Source of the DNA: Geobacter sp. UBA698
GTDB taxonomy: Bacteria; Desulfobacterota; Desulfuromonadia; Geobacterales; Pseudopelobacteraceae
Length of the DNA: 52,181 nucleotides
Reading direction: 5' to 3'
Assembly (NCBI GenBank): GCA_002298925.1
Contig: DBMM01000073.1
Span: forward strand, 1 to 52,181
Under the pieces are notes generated by a model that did no database searches, had not been told where the DNA came from, and saw only the letters and a list, made by a program, of their open reading frames with translations. Each line of letters opens with the position of its first letter. Positions within the stretch are counted from its first letter, which is position 1. The position numbers were made by a program, and so were the translations under genes. Positions 16,005 through 24,914 of the stretch are shown piece by piece.

Positions 16005-17966
16005 ATGATGTTTCCGTACCTGTTTTCCCCTCTCAAGATCGGCACGGTTGAAGTCAAGAACCGTATCTCGTTCCAGCCGCATCTGACCAACTTCGCCGTG
16101 AACTGCCTGCCCAGCGAACGCCAGATGTACTACTGGGGGGAGCGGGCCAAGGGGGGCGCCGGCCTGATCATCACCGAGGAGATGAGCGTCCACCCCACGG
16201 ACATGGCTTACGAGAAGCTGATTGACGTCTACCACCCCGAAGTGATCCCCGGTTTCAAGAAGATCACCGACTACGTCCATCAGTACGATGCCAAAATCTT
16301 CGCCCAGCTGAACCACAACGGCCAGCAGTGCGACGGCGCCATCTCGCGTCTGCCGGTCTGGGCCCCCTCCCCCATGCCGGACGTGCTCTTCCGCGAGACC
16401 CCCAAGGAAATGGAGCCGGAGGACATCGAAGAGGTGGCCCGCTACTTCGGCAAAAGCGCCATCCATGCCCGTGAAGGCGGCTTCGACGGCATCGAGCTGC
16501 AGTTCGGCCATTCCAGCCTAGCGCGCCAGTTCCTGTCACCCCTGACCAACTTCCGCGGCGACGAGTACGGCGGATCACTGGAAAACCGCATGCGGGCACC
16601 GCTCAAGTTTATCTCGGCCGTGCGCAAGGCGGTGGGCAATGACTTCACCCTCGGCATCCGCATGTGCGCCGACGAGATGATCCCGGGCGGCCTGGATCTG
16701 GCCCAGGTGCAGGAGATCTGCGCCCGCTTCGAGGCCAGCGGCCTGATCGACTTCATGGATCTCTCCATCGCCACCTTCTACAACCTGTACCTGGTCGAGG
16801 GTTCCATGCATACCCCCCTGGGCTACACCATCCCCCTGGCGGCCGGCATCCGCGAGCGGATCAAGCTGCCGGTGTTCTGTACCGGCCGCATCAACGATCC
16901 GGTCATGGCCGAGAAGGTACTGGCCGCCGGCCAGGCCGACATGATCGGCATGTGCCGGGCACTGATCTGCGACCCGTTTCTCCCCAAGAAGGCCTTTGAA
17001 GGTCGCATGGACGACATCCGCTACTGCGTGGCTGACAACCAGGGCTGCATCGGCCGCATGGGGGTCAACAAGCGCCTGGGCTGCATCCAGAATCCGGCCG
17101 TCGGCGAGGAAAAGCAGTGGGGCGAAGGCACCCTGCAGAAGGCTGCCGTCAAGAAAAAGGTTGTCATCGTCGGCGGCGGGCCGGGCGGCCTGTGGGCTGC
17201 CAAGATGGCCGGCAGACGCGGCCATGACGTTACGCTTTACGACCGGAACGAGGCGCTGGGCGGCCAGGTGCTGACCGCCATGAAAGGTGCCGGCCGCGAC
17301 GAGTTCGGGGTCATCATCCGCAACGAGAAGGACCAGGTCACCAAGGCCGGAGCCAAGGTCAAGCTGGGGGATGAGATGACCGTTGAAAAGGTGCTGGCGG
17401 ACAAGCCGGACGTGGTCATCATCGCCACCGGCAGCCAGCCCAAGCAGCATCCGGTGCCCGGTGCCGACGGACCATCGGTCTGCAACGTCTGGCAGGTACT
17501 GAACAACGAGGTCGAGTTGGGGAACAACGTCTGCCTGATCGATTACGACGGCCATCACCGCGCCTCGGCCACCGCCGAATTCCTGGCCAACCAGGGCAAG
17601 ACCGTGCACATGATCACCTCCAGCCTGTTCATCGCCGCCGAGCTGGGGCCGAGCCAGGACCTGTATCTGGCCCGCCAGCGCCTGCTGCAGAAGGGGGTCA
17701 CCTTCACCCCGGACATCGCCGTCATGGAAGTCGGCGGAGAAGCGGGCGCCAAGACGGTCAAGGGTTTCAACGTCTATTCCAATGCCTGGAACGAGTGGGG
17801 TCCCTACGACGCAATCGTGCTGGCCATGGGGCAAAAGGCCGACGATAGCCTCTACATGGGCCTCAAGGGCAAGGTCAACGAGTTGTACCGTATCGGTGAT
17901 TCGGTGGCACCGCGCAAGGTCGACATGGCCATTTGGGAAGGCCACCGCGTCGGGAGGGAAATCTGA
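16005..17966 (+). CDS. mycofactocin-system FadH/Old Yellow Enzyme family oxidoreductase
   Basis: 653 residues from ATG 16005 (AGGAG 8 bases upstream; an earlier in-frame TTG is rejected). N-terminal FMN TIM barrel (1-335), a 4Fe-4S segment, then a dinucleotide-binding half (VIVGGGPGGLWAA near 385). Same build as 2,4-dienoyl-CoA reductase and trimethylamine dehydrogenase. The cluster segment reads C341-VA-D344-NQG-C348...C360; the family normally has CxxCxxxC, so the second ligand is Asp here. Families of this type are known neighbours of mycofactocin genes. The stop overlaps the ETF alpha start (TGATG), so electrons may pass from this enzyme to ETF (inferred). Confidence 0.88.
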   Translation: MMFPYLFSPLKIGTVEVKNRISFQPHLTNFAVNCLPSERQMYYWGERAKGGAGLIITEEMSVHPTDMAYEKLIDVYHPEVIPGFKKITDYVHQYDAKIFAQLNHNGQQCDGAISRLPVWAPSPMPDVLFRETPKEMEPEDIEEVARYFGKSAIHAREGGFDGIELQFGHSSLARQFLSPLTNFRGDEYGGSLENRMRAPLKFISAVRKAVGNDFTLGIRMCADEMIPGGLDLAQVQEICARFEASGLIDFMDLSIATFYNLYLVEGSMHTPLGYTIPLAAGIRERIKLPVFCTGRINDPVMAEKVLAAGQADMIGMCRALICDPFLPKKAFEGRMDDIRYCVADNQGCIGRMGVNKRLGCIQNPAVGEEKQWGEGTLQKAAVKKKVVIVGGGPGGLWAAKMAGRRGHDVTLYDRNEALGGQVLTAMKGAGRDEFGVIIRNEKDQVTKAGAKVKLGDEMTVEKVLADKPDVVIIATGSQPKQHPVPGADGPSVCNVWQVLNNEVELGNNVCLIDYDGHHRASATAEFLANQGKTVHMITSSLFIAAELGPSQDLYLARQRLLQKGVTFTPDIAVMEVGGEAGAKTVKGFNVYSNAWNEWGPYDAIVLAMGQKADDSLYMGLKGKVNELYRIGDSVAPRKVDMAIWEGHRVGREI

Positions 17967-18970
17967 TGTCCACTTCCGGAAAAATCCTCGCCTTGGTGGA
18001 CCTGCCCGGCGGCGAACTGGACGAGACCGGACGGGGAGTCGTTTCCTACGCCGCACGCCTGTCAGGGTTTGCCGAATCGGCCTGGAGCGCGGTCACACTG
18101 GCTGAACCCCGGGGTGAAGCGCTGGCCGGACTGGGCGCATACGGCGTACCGGCCATTACCGCCATCGATGCTGGCGAACAGCTGCTGGACACGCCGGCGC
18201 GACTGGGAAAGGCGCTTTCCCGGCTGGTGACCGCTGAATCGGCCTCAATCCTGGTGCTGCCCCATAACGACCTGGGGGCGACCCTGGCGCCGGTGATCGC
18301 GGCAACCCTTAATGCGGCCCTGCTGACCGAAGTGACCACCATCCGCAAGAAAGACGGTGCCCTGCACCTTTCCCGCGCAGCCCTGGGTGGCCGCATCGCC
18401 GAAACCAGCCTGTGGGACGGACAGCGACCACTGGTCATCACCGTGCCGCTGCGCAGCCTGAGCCAGGTGCTGCTGCCGAGCGTACGCCCGGGCAACCCGG
18501 CGATTACCACCTGGCAAGCGCCGCCGGAGGCGGCCGGAAACACGGTCACCATCATCACGCGCATCCCGCCCGATCCGCAGACCGTGGACCTGACCGAGGC
18601 CGAGGTGATTTTCAGCGCCGGCAAGGGATGCGACCCGGCCACCTTCGAGCAGCTCAAGGAACTCTGCAAGATCCTGAATGTCTCCTTCGGCGTCACCCGC
18701 CCGGTCTACGACCTGGGGTGGACCGGCTTCGAACGGATGGTGGGCCAGACCGGCCGCACCGTGACCCCGCGCCTGTACGTGGCCCTGGGCATCTCCGGCT
18801 CCATGCACCACGTGGGGGGCATCAAGGACTCGCGCCGGATCGTATCCATCAACAATGACAGCAAGGCCCCCATATTTACGAATTCGGATGAAGGCTTCGT
18901 GGCCGACCTCAGCGAGGTGGTGCCGCGCCTGCTGGAGCGCGCCAGAGCCAGCCAGGGAGGTGCGGCATGA
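17966..18970 (+). CDS. etfA: electron transfer flavoprotein alpha subunit
   Basis: 334 residues from ATG 17966, which overlaps the preceding stop; the in-frame start 33 bases earlier is rejected. The C-terminal FAD domain has the ETF alpha signature: FSAGKGCD, VGQTGRTVTPRLYVALGISGS, INNDSKAPIF. The N-terminal half is the usual alpha/beta domain. It pairs with ETF beta encoded at 20627 and passes electrons from dehydrogenases to the FixC-like quinone reductase next door. Ends with an ATGA overlap to the next gene, so it is part of one tight operon. Confidence 0.93.
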   Translation: MSTSGKILALVDLPGGELDETGRGVVSYAARLSGFAESAWSAVTLAEPRGEALAGLGAYGVPAITAIDAGEQLLDTPARLGKALSRLVTAESASILVLPHNDLGATLAPVIAATLNAALLTEVTTIRKKDGALHLSRAALGGRIAETSLWDGQRPLVITVPLRSLSQVLLPSVRPGNPAITTWQAPPEAAGNTVTIITRIPPDPQTVDLTEAEVIFSAGKGCDPATFEQLKELCKILNVSFGVTRPVYDLGWTGFERMVGQTGRTVTPRLYVALGISGSMHHVGGIKDSRRIVSINNDSKAPIFTNSDEGFVADLSEVVPRLLERARASQGGAA

Positions 18971-20265
18971 GTAAGACATTTCAGGCAATCGTAGTCGGAG
19001 CCGGACCGGCCGGTTCATCCGCTGCCCTGACCGTGGCCCGGGCCGGGCTGGATGTGGCCCTGGTGGAACGGGGCTCCTTCCCGGGTGAAAAGAACATGTT
19101 CGGCGGGGTGCTGCACAGGCTCCCCTCACTGGAAGAGATCTTTCCCGATTTCTGGGACCGGGCGCCGCTGGAACGGCACATCATGAAAAAGGGCGTCACC
19201 TTCATGACCGGCGATTCCAGCTTCAACACGATCATCGAGGCCGGCAATTTCGACAAGCCCCCCTACAACGGCTACACGATCTTCCGCCCCCGCTTCGACA
19301 ACTGGCTGGCCCAGGAGGCGGTCAAGGCCGGCGCCACCCTGATCACCAGCGCCACGGTCGATGAACTGGTCTACAAGAACGGCAAACTGGCCGGCGTCAC
19401 CCTGGTCGGCCGCCAGGGCGAACTGCTGGCCCCGGTCGTGATTGCGGCCGACGGCGTGCTCTCCTTCATCGCCAAGAAGGCCGGACTGCGCCAGCCGACC
19501 TTCGATCCCGGACAGATGGCGGTCGGCGTCAAGGCGCTGATCGACATGCCCCGCGAGATGATCGACGACCGTTTCGGTCTGGTGCGCGAGCAGGGCTTTG
19601 CCAATGAATTCGTCGGCTGCACGGCCGGCGTGCGCGGCGGCGGCTTCCTCTACACCAACTACGACTCGCTCTCCATCGGCCTGGTCTTTCACCTGGCCAG
19701 CCTGCGCACCAGCGGCAAGACCCCCTACGACCTGCTCAACGAGTTCATGGAGCAGCCCCAGGTGGCCAAGATGGTGCGGGGCGGACGTCTGCAGGAATAC
19801 TCGGCCCACGTGATTCCCGAGGGGGGCTACAACATGATCCCGGAGCTGACCGGTGACGGCATCCTGGTCACCGGCGATGCCGCCGCTCTCTGCAACGCCA
19901 CCGGCGTCAACCTGGAGGGGATCAACCTGGCCTCCCACTCGGGCGTCCTGGCCGGCAAGGCGGTGATTGAAGCCCACAAAGCGAATGATTTCAGCAAGCG
20001 CGGTCTGGAAACTTTCCGCAAACTGATGAACGACAGCTTCGTGATCAAAGACCTCAAAACGTGCCGCAAGGCACCGCACATGCTGCATAACGACCGCATC
20101 TACAACGAGTACCCGGAACTGGTCTGCAGCCTGATGGAAAGCATCTATCGCATCGAAGGGATGCCCAAGGAGAACATGACCAAACTGTTCCTCAAAGTGG
20201 CCAAGAAAAAGGTCGGTCTGGCCAATCTGGCTGCCGACGCCTTCAGTGCCTGGAGATCACTATGA
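18967..20265 (+). CDS. FixC-like ETF:quinone oxidoreductase flavoprotein
   Basis: 432 residues. FAD Rossmann motif VVGAGPAGSSAALTVARAG at 9-27 and a later GDAAAL motif (GILVTGDAAALCN) typical of the FixC/ETF-QO family. It would take electrons from ETF and, with the ferredoxin-like FixX next to it, reduce membrane quinone. No nitrogen fixation genes are nearby, so it is a redox-linked paralog rather than a nif gene. ATGA overlaps with both neighbours show translational coupling. Confidence 0.93.
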   Translation: MSKTFQAIVVGAGPAGSSAALTVARAGLDVALVERGSFPGEKNMFGGVLHRLPSLEEIFPDFWDRAPLERHIMKKGVTFMTGDSSFNTIIEAGNFDKPPYNGYTIFRPRFDNWLAQEAVKAGATLITSATVDELVYKNGKLAGVTLVGRQGELLAPVVIAADGVLSFIAKKAGLRQPTFDPGQMAVGVKALIDMPREMIDDRFGLVREQGFANEFVGCTAGVRGGGFLYTNYDSLSIGLVFHLASLRTSGKTPYDLLNEFMEQPQVAKMVRGGRLQEYSAHVIPEGGYNMIPELTGDGILVTGDAAALCNATGVNLEGINLASHSGVLAGKAVIEAHKANDFSKRGLETFRKLMNDSFVIKDLKTCRKAPHMLHNDRIYNEYPELVCSLMESIYRIEGMPKENMTKLFLKVAKKKVGLANLAADAFSAWRSL

Positions 20266-20540
20266 ACATCGACGAGATTTTCGACCATACCAGCTTCACC
20301 ATCGATCGCGAGCCGCATATCGTGCTGGACAACCAAGTCTGCGTCGGCTGCGACAACCGCGGTTGCACCAATTCCTGCCCGGCCCACTGCTACACCTGGT
20401 CGGAAGCCGACCAGAAGATGACCTTTGTCTACGACGGCTGCCTGGAGTGCGGTACCTGCTACGTCGTCTGCCACCGCAATGCCTTCACCCTCTGGCGCTA
20501 CCCGCGGGGCGGCTACGGTGTGGCCTACCGGATGACGTGA
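20262..20540 (+). CDS. FixX-like ferredoxin
   Basis: 92 residues. Two Cys groups: C27xxC30xxxxC35xxxC39P and C60xxC63xxC66xxxC70, enough for two Fe-S clusters, as in FixX/ETF-QO partner ferredoxins. The C terminus (LWRYPRGGYGVAYR) matches the FixX pattern. It works with the preceding FixC-like protein. Start overlaps the fixC-like stop by 4 bases. Confidence 0.93.
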   Translation: MNIDEIFDHTSFTIDREPHIVLDNQVCVGCDNRGCTNSCPAHCYTWSEADQKMTFVYDGCLECGTCYVVCHRNAFTLWRYPRGGYGVAYRMT

Positions 20541-20544
20541 ACAG

Positions 20545-20611
20545 CAATTTTGAATGTTGAATTGTGAATGTTGAATTCAATTCAAAATCCAAAATCCAAA
20601 ATTTAAAATTG
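20545..20611 (+). repeat. 67-base AT-rich heptad palindrome inside the operon
   Basis: CAATTTT at 20545 mirrors AAAATTG ending 20611. The left 33 bases (20545-20577) and right 33 (20579-20611) are complementary at about 25 positions with mismatches spaced roughly every few bases, and the arms are built from degenerate heptads (TTGAATG/CAAAATC). It fills the gap between fixX-like and etfB, the only sizeable gap from the FadH/OYE gene (16005) to mftF. Confidence 0.65.
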
Positions 20612-20626
20612 TCTTTGGAGCTACCC

Positions 20627-21520
20627 ATGCCAACAAACAATATCAACATACTTGTCCTGCTGCGTGAGACCAGCGACCCACGCCCACCGGCACGCACCAT
20701 CACGCGCGGTGCCGGCATCAGCGAACGGGGCCTGCGCCGTTTGCCCAATCCGGGCGACCTGACCGCCCTGGAAGAGGCCCTGCAGCTGAAGGATAAACTC
20801 GGCGCCAGCGTGACGGTCCTGGCCATCGGTCCCAAGCGGCTCGACGACCTGCTGCGCCTGGCAGCATCCAGCGGAGCCGACCGGCTGATCCGGCTCTGGG
20901 ACCACGGCCTGGAACGGGGCGATGCCGTTGCCGATGCCCGCGTGCTGGCCCGCGTGCTGGAGATCATGACTCCGACGCTGTTTCTGAGCGGCAACCGCCT
21001 GCCGGATCGGGGCGACGATCCGGTGCCGGCCCTGGCCTCGGCGCTCCGTTCACAAGCCTGCGTCAATTCGGTGGTGGCCTTCAGCACCCGGAAGGACGCC
21101 CTCCAGGTCCTGCGCAAGAGTGATCGCGGCGGCCGCCAGGAGGTTGTGGCCCCCTACCCCTGCACCCTGCTGTTCGAAGAGGGGGCAACCCTGCGCTACC
21201 CTTCGGTCGAGGCGCTTACCGGAGCCATTGCGGCGTCAATCGAAAACTGGGACCTGTCGCAGCTGGGATTGCCCTTCTGGGAGGTCGGTGCGACCGGCTC
21301 GCATCTGACCAGCGCCGAATTCGGCGTGCCGCGGCCGGACCCGGTGCGGGTGGTGACCCCGGACGCAACCCTGCCGGCCTTTGAACGGATCCTGTCGCTG
21401 CTTTCGGGCGGCATCAAGGCCCGCGAAGGCAAACTTCACCAGCTTGCGGCCAATGCCACCGCCGACAGCATCTGGCAGATCCTTGACGAAGAAGGGCTGA
21501 CGCTCAAGGCAGCACCATGA
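20627..21520 (+). CDS. etfB: electron transfer flavoprotein beta subunit
   Basis: 297 residues from ATG 20627 (TTTGGAG 7 bases upstream). The ETF beta-type opening NILVLLRET, a Pro/Arg-rich segment and the AVTVLAIG-like strand (SVTVLAIGPKR) with a helical core. Slightly diverged from canonical EtfB (for example no clear DLRLNEPR), so the nucleotide-binding signature is weak. It forms the heterodimer with EtfA. Its stop overlaps the mftF start (ATGA), which physically links the ETF genes to mycofactocin synthesis. Confidence 0.85.
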   Translation: MPTNNINILVLLRETSDPRPPARTITRGAGISERGLRRLPNPGDLTALEEALQLKDKLGASVTVLAIGPKRLDDLLRLAASSGADRLIRLWDHGLERGDAVADARVLARVLEIMTPTLFLSGNRLPDRGDDPVPALASALRSQACVNSVVAFSTRKDALQVLRKSDRGGRQEVVAPYPCTLLFEEGATLRYPSVEALTGAIAASIENWDLSQLGLPFWEVGATGSHLTSAEFGVPRPDPVRVVTPDATLPAFERILSLLSGGIKAREGKLHQLAANATADSIWQILDEEGLTLKAAP

Positions 21521-22956
21521 GCTACCAGCTGGCCCGGCAGGTACACCTGATGGAACGGGACGGGGAACATTTCCTGGTCTGCAAGGCGCCGCTGTGTGTG
21601 CTGCGACTGAACCGCTCACTGAAGGACCTGCTCGACCGGATGATGACCGGACCGCTTGACCCGGACACAGCGGCGGAAGCGGCCGTACTGGAACAACTGG
21701 CTGCCAAGGGCTTTGCACTGCGCACGAATACTGCCACGACACAAACGGATCAGCTGCCCACCGTCAGCATCGTCATACCGGTCAAGGACCGCGCCGACGA
21801 ACTGCAGCGCTGCCTGGCATCGATTGCCAGCATCTGCTATCCCCAGGAACTGCTGCAGCTGATTGTCGTGGACGACGGCAGCAGCGACCGGTCGGCGGAA
21901 GTTGCCCGCCTCCAGGGAGCTAAGGTGATACCGTCGGGGGGCAGCGGCCGGGGACCGGCAGCAGCCCGCAATGTGGGCGCCCGGGCCGCAACCGGTGACA
22001 TCCTGGCTTTCATCGATTCCGACTGCACCGCCACCAGCGGCTGGCTGAACGAACTGATACCCTCCTTCCGCGATGAGGCCACCGCTGCCGTGGGCGGACT
22101 GGTGGACGGCATGTGCACCGAATCGGTCATCGACCGCTACGAAACGGTCATGTCCAGCCTGTCGCTGGGCAGCCGCGAGCGTTCCGGCAGCAGCGGCGAC
22201 GACACCTTCTACCTGCCGAGCTGCAACCTGCTGGTGAGGCGTTCGGCCTTTCTGAGAGCCGGCGGTTTCAAGGACGAGATGCATGTGGGCGAGGATGTGG
22301 ACCTGACCTGGCGCCTGCGGGACAGCGGCTGGACGATCACCTATCTGCCGGCCGGGCGCGTCTTCCACGAGCACCGCAGCTCGGTGCGCTCCTTCATGTC
22401 GCGCCGCTTCGACTACGGCACCTCCGAAGGGATCCTGCAGCGCATCCATCCCCAGCGCCGCAAACGGATGGTGGTGCCCCCGCTGCTGGCGGTTCTGCTG
22501 GCGCTGCTGGCACTGTCTCCCGTTGTCGGCTGGTGGAGCCTGGCGGCAGCCGTTTTGTTACTGACACTGGATACTTTTTCCGTCCGCCGCAAGATGGTCC
22601 GGCGCGGGATTCCCTTCGGCCTCCCGGCCATAGCCGCCGGCCGCTTGCGGGCCCTGGGAAGCCTGATATACTATCTCAGCTTCCACCTTGTCCGTTACTA
22701 CTCGCTCCTGCTGATCCTGGCCGCGCTGCTGGTTCCCTGGCTTTGGCTGCCGTTTTTAGGAATGCTGGCCTGCTCGGCCGGAGTCGATTTTTCCATCAAG
22801 AAACCGTCCCAGTCATTCATTGCCTTTGCAGCCATATATACCCTTGAGCATATCGCCTATGGCAGCGGCGTTTTCTGGGGCTGTCTGCGCCGGGGCAGTT
22901 TCTCGTCATACCGGGTCGTGCTCATGCGCCGGATGGAGTTGTCAACACAGGTCTGA
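21517..22956 (+). CDS. mftF: mycofactocin glycosyltransferase MftF
   Basis: 479 residues. An N-terminal PqqD-like segment (1-75) precedes a GT2 domain: VSIVIPVKDR (about 84), VVDDGSSD, AFIDSDC, HVGEDVDLTWRLRD and the YEHRSS-like FHEHRSS. Two or three hydrophobic helices near 320-430 anchor it. MftF adds a beta-1,4-glucose chain to premycofactocin in mycobacteria. Overlaps etfB by 4 bases. It is unusual that ETF genes sit between mftC and mftF. Confidence 0.9.
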   Translation: MSYQLARQVHLMERDGEHFLVCKAPLCVLRLNRSLKDLLDRMMTGPLDPDTAAEAAVLEQLAAKGFALRTNTATTQTDQLPTVSIVIPVKDRADELQRCLASIASICYPQELLQLIVVDDGSSDRSAEVARLQGAKVIPSGGSGRGPAAARNVGARAATGDILAFIDSDCTATSGWLNELIPSFRDEATAAVGGLVDGMCTESVIDRYETVMSSLSLGSRERSGSSGDDTFYLPSCNLLVRRSAFLRAGGFKDEMHVGEDVDLTWRLRDSGWTITYLPAGRVFHEHRSSVRSFMSRRFDYGTSEGILQRIHPQRRKRMVVPPLLAVLLALLALSPVVGWWSLAAAVLLLTLDTFSVRRKMVRRGIPFGLPAIAAGRLRALGSLIYYLSFHLVRYYSLLLILAALLVPWLWLPFLGMLACSAGVDFSIKKPSQSFIAFAAIYTLEHIAYGSGVFWGCLRRGSFSSYRVVLMRRMELSTQV

Positions 22957-22968
22957 ACGTACATGATT

Positions 22969-23063
22969 CACTCCGAGCCCTGACCGCCTAACGGATAGAT
23001 CCCACGGCGCCGGGCCATTGGGTTGGGCGGGAAACGGCACAGCCTTCCTTCGAAAAGGAGCAT
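22969..23063 (+). promoter_or_regulatory. probable Moco/Tuco riboswitch before aldehyde oxidoreductase
   Basis: Seen: CTCCGAGCC (22971-22979), GACCGCC (22982-22988), GGCGGGAAACGGCACAGCC (23027-23045) and AAAAGGAGCA ending 23062; CTCC pairs with GGAG to close the element and CCGCC pairs with GGCGG. These blocks in this order resemble, as I recall it, the Moco RNA consensus (the Tuco subtype binds tungsten cofactor). A short CTGTG/CACAG hairpin (23069-23083) follows before the ribosome site. Its place directly before a W/Mo enzyme gene fits well. Not verified by covariance search. Confidence 0.65.
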
Positions 23064-23108
23064 TAACTCTGTGCATGTCACAGAACAAGGTGAAAGGAGA
23101 AGGAGAGT

Positions 23109-24845
23109 ATGGACAAGATTGCACGCATCGACATGGGGGCCCCGGGCGGCCCCAAGGTAACCGTAGGCGGTCTGGGTGAGTATGCCGGGCTGGGCGGCAG
23201 GGCGATGACCTCGCTGGTGGTTGCGGCCGAGGTTCACCCGCTGGCCCATCCGTTAGGAGCCGAGAACAAGCTGGTAATCGCACCCGGCATGTTGAGCGGT
23301 ACCACCGGCTCCATGACCGGCCGTCTGTCGGTTGGCTGCAAGAGCCCTTTGACCGGCACCATCAAGGAGTCCAATGCCGGCGGCCAGGCCGCCCAGGTAC
23401 TGGCCAGACTGGGCTATGCCGCCGTTATCCTGGAAGGTAAACCGGAAGGTGACGACCTCTACAAGATCATCATTAACAAGGACGGCATCCAGGTCATCGT
23501 CGACAACAGCCTCAAGCTGCTGGACAACTACCCGCTGGTGGAGAAACTGCGCGCTGAGTACGGCGACAAGGTGGCCTACATGTCGATCGGTTCGGCCGGC
23601 GAGCGCAAGCTGCTGGCAGCCTCCATCGCCTGTACCGATCCGGAGCTGCGCCCCACCCGTCACTGTGGTCGCGGCGGCGTAGGTGCCGTCATGGGTGCCA
23701 AACGGGTCAAGGCCATCATCATCGACGATGCCGGCATGAAGATGCGCCCTCCCAAAGATCCGGACAAGTACCGCGATGCCAACCGCAAATTCGTCGAAGG
23801 ACTGCGCAAGCATCCGGTCACCGGCGAGGGGTTGCCGGCCTACGGCACCAACGTCCTGACCAACGTGCTCAATGAGGCCGGCGGCTACCCCAGCTACAAC
23901 TTCAAGGATGGCCAGTTCGCCGGTTCCAACAATCTGAGCGGCGAGACACAGGCCGCACTGGAAATCCAGCGCGGAGGGCTGGCTACTCACGGCTGCCACC
24001 GCGGCTGCGTGATCCAGTGCTCGGGGGTCTACAATGACAAGGACGGTCACTACCTGACCAAGCAGCCGGAGTACGAGACGGTCTGGTCCCACGGTGGCCA
24101 CTGCGGCATCGACGATCTGGACACCGTTGCCCACCTCGATTTCCTGGACGACAACATCGGCGTGGATACCATCGAGATGGGGGTCACCATCGGCGTGGCT
24201 ATGGATGCCGGCATCATCGAGTTCGGTGACAAGGCTGGCGCCATCCGTCTGGTGGAAGAGGTCCAGAAAGGGACTCCGCTGGGGCGTGTGCTCGGCAGCG
24301 GCGCCGCCATCACCGGCAAGGTCTTCGGCGTCGAGCGGGTACCGGTCGTCAAGGACCAGGCCCTGCCGGCCTACGATCCCCGCCCGATCCAGGGCATCGG
24401 CGTGACCTACGCCACCACCACCCAGGGGGCCGACCACACCGCCGGCTACGCCATCGCCACCAACATCCTCAAGGTGGGAGGCGATGTGGATCCGCTCAAG
24501 CCCGAGGGACAGGTGGAGCTGTCGCGCAACCTGCAGATCGCCACAGCCGCCATCGATTCCACCGGCATGTGCCTGTTCATCGCCTTCGCCATCATGGACC
24601 AGCCGGAAACCTTCCAGGCGCTGCTGGACATGCTCGGCTCCTTCCATGGTATCACCATGACCGGTGACGACGTGGTTGCGCTGGGTAAAAAGGTGCTCTC
24701 GGCCGAGCGCGATTTCAACACCCGGGCCGGATTCACCAAACATCACGACCGGCTGCCGCGCTTCTTCTACAACGAGCCGGTTGCACCGCACAACCAGGTG
24801 TTCTCGGTACCGGACGAGGAGCTGGATACCCTCTTCAACTGGTAA
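23109..24845 (+). CDS. aldehyde:ferredoxin oxidoreductase (W/Mo pterin enzyme)
   Basis: 578 residues, normal for the AOR family. N-terminal pterin domain GTTGSMTGRLSVG; RHCGRGGVGAVMGAKRVKA gives the pterin/phosphate contact; C296xxxC300xxxC304 (CHRGCVIQC) with Cys488 as the fourth 4Fe-4S ligand. Catalyses aldehyde to acid with ferredoxin as acceptor; cytoplasmic. GAAAGGAGAAGGAG precedes the ATG. Downstream of the probable Moco/Tuco riboswitch and of mftF; likely the aldehyde-oxidising partner to the alcohol dehydrogenase step (inferred). Followed by a strong terminator. Confidence 0.93.
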   Translation: MDKIARIDMGAPGGPKVTVGGLGEYAGLGGRAMTSLVVAAEVHPLAHPLGAENKLVIAPGMLSGTTGSMTGRLSVGCKSPLTGTIKESNAGGQAAQVLARLGYAAVILEGKPEGDDLYKIIINKDGIQVIVDNSLKLLDNYPLVEKLRAEYGDKVAYMSIGSAGERKLLAASIACTDPELRPTRHCGRGGVGAVMGAKRVKAIIIDDAGMKMRPPKDPDKYRDANRKFVEGLRKHPVTGEGLPAYGTNVLTNVLNEAGGYPSYNFKDGQFAGSNNLSGETQAALEIQRGGLATHGCHRGCVIQCSGVYNDKDGHYLTKQPEYETVWSHGGHCGIDDLDTVAHLDFLDDNIGVDTIEMGVTIGVAMDAGIIEFGDKAGAIRLVEEVQKGTPLGRVLGSGAAITGKVFGVERVPVVKDQALPAYDPRPIQGIGVTYATTTQGADHTAGYAIATNILKVGGDVDPLKPEGQVELSRNLQIATAAIDSTGMCLFIAFAIMDQPETFQALLDMLGSFHGITMTGDDVVALGKKVLSAERDFNTRAGFTKHHDRLPRFFYNEPVAPHNQVFSVPDEELDTLFNW

Positions 24846-24853
24846 CACCCCCT

Positions 24854-24888
24854 GCCTGGGGACGGCTCTCCGTCCCCAGGCTTTTTTT
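24854..24888 (+). terminator. intrinsic terminator after aldehyde oxidoreductase
   Basis: GCCTGGGGACGG (24854-24865) pairs perfectly with 24870-24881, loop CTCT, followed by TTTTTTT. It should cut most transcripts before the three downstream accessory genes, making them less expressed than the enzyme. Confidence 0.92.
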
Positions 24889-24914
24889 ATGACGCCCCAC
24901 CAGAAGGGAACCGG

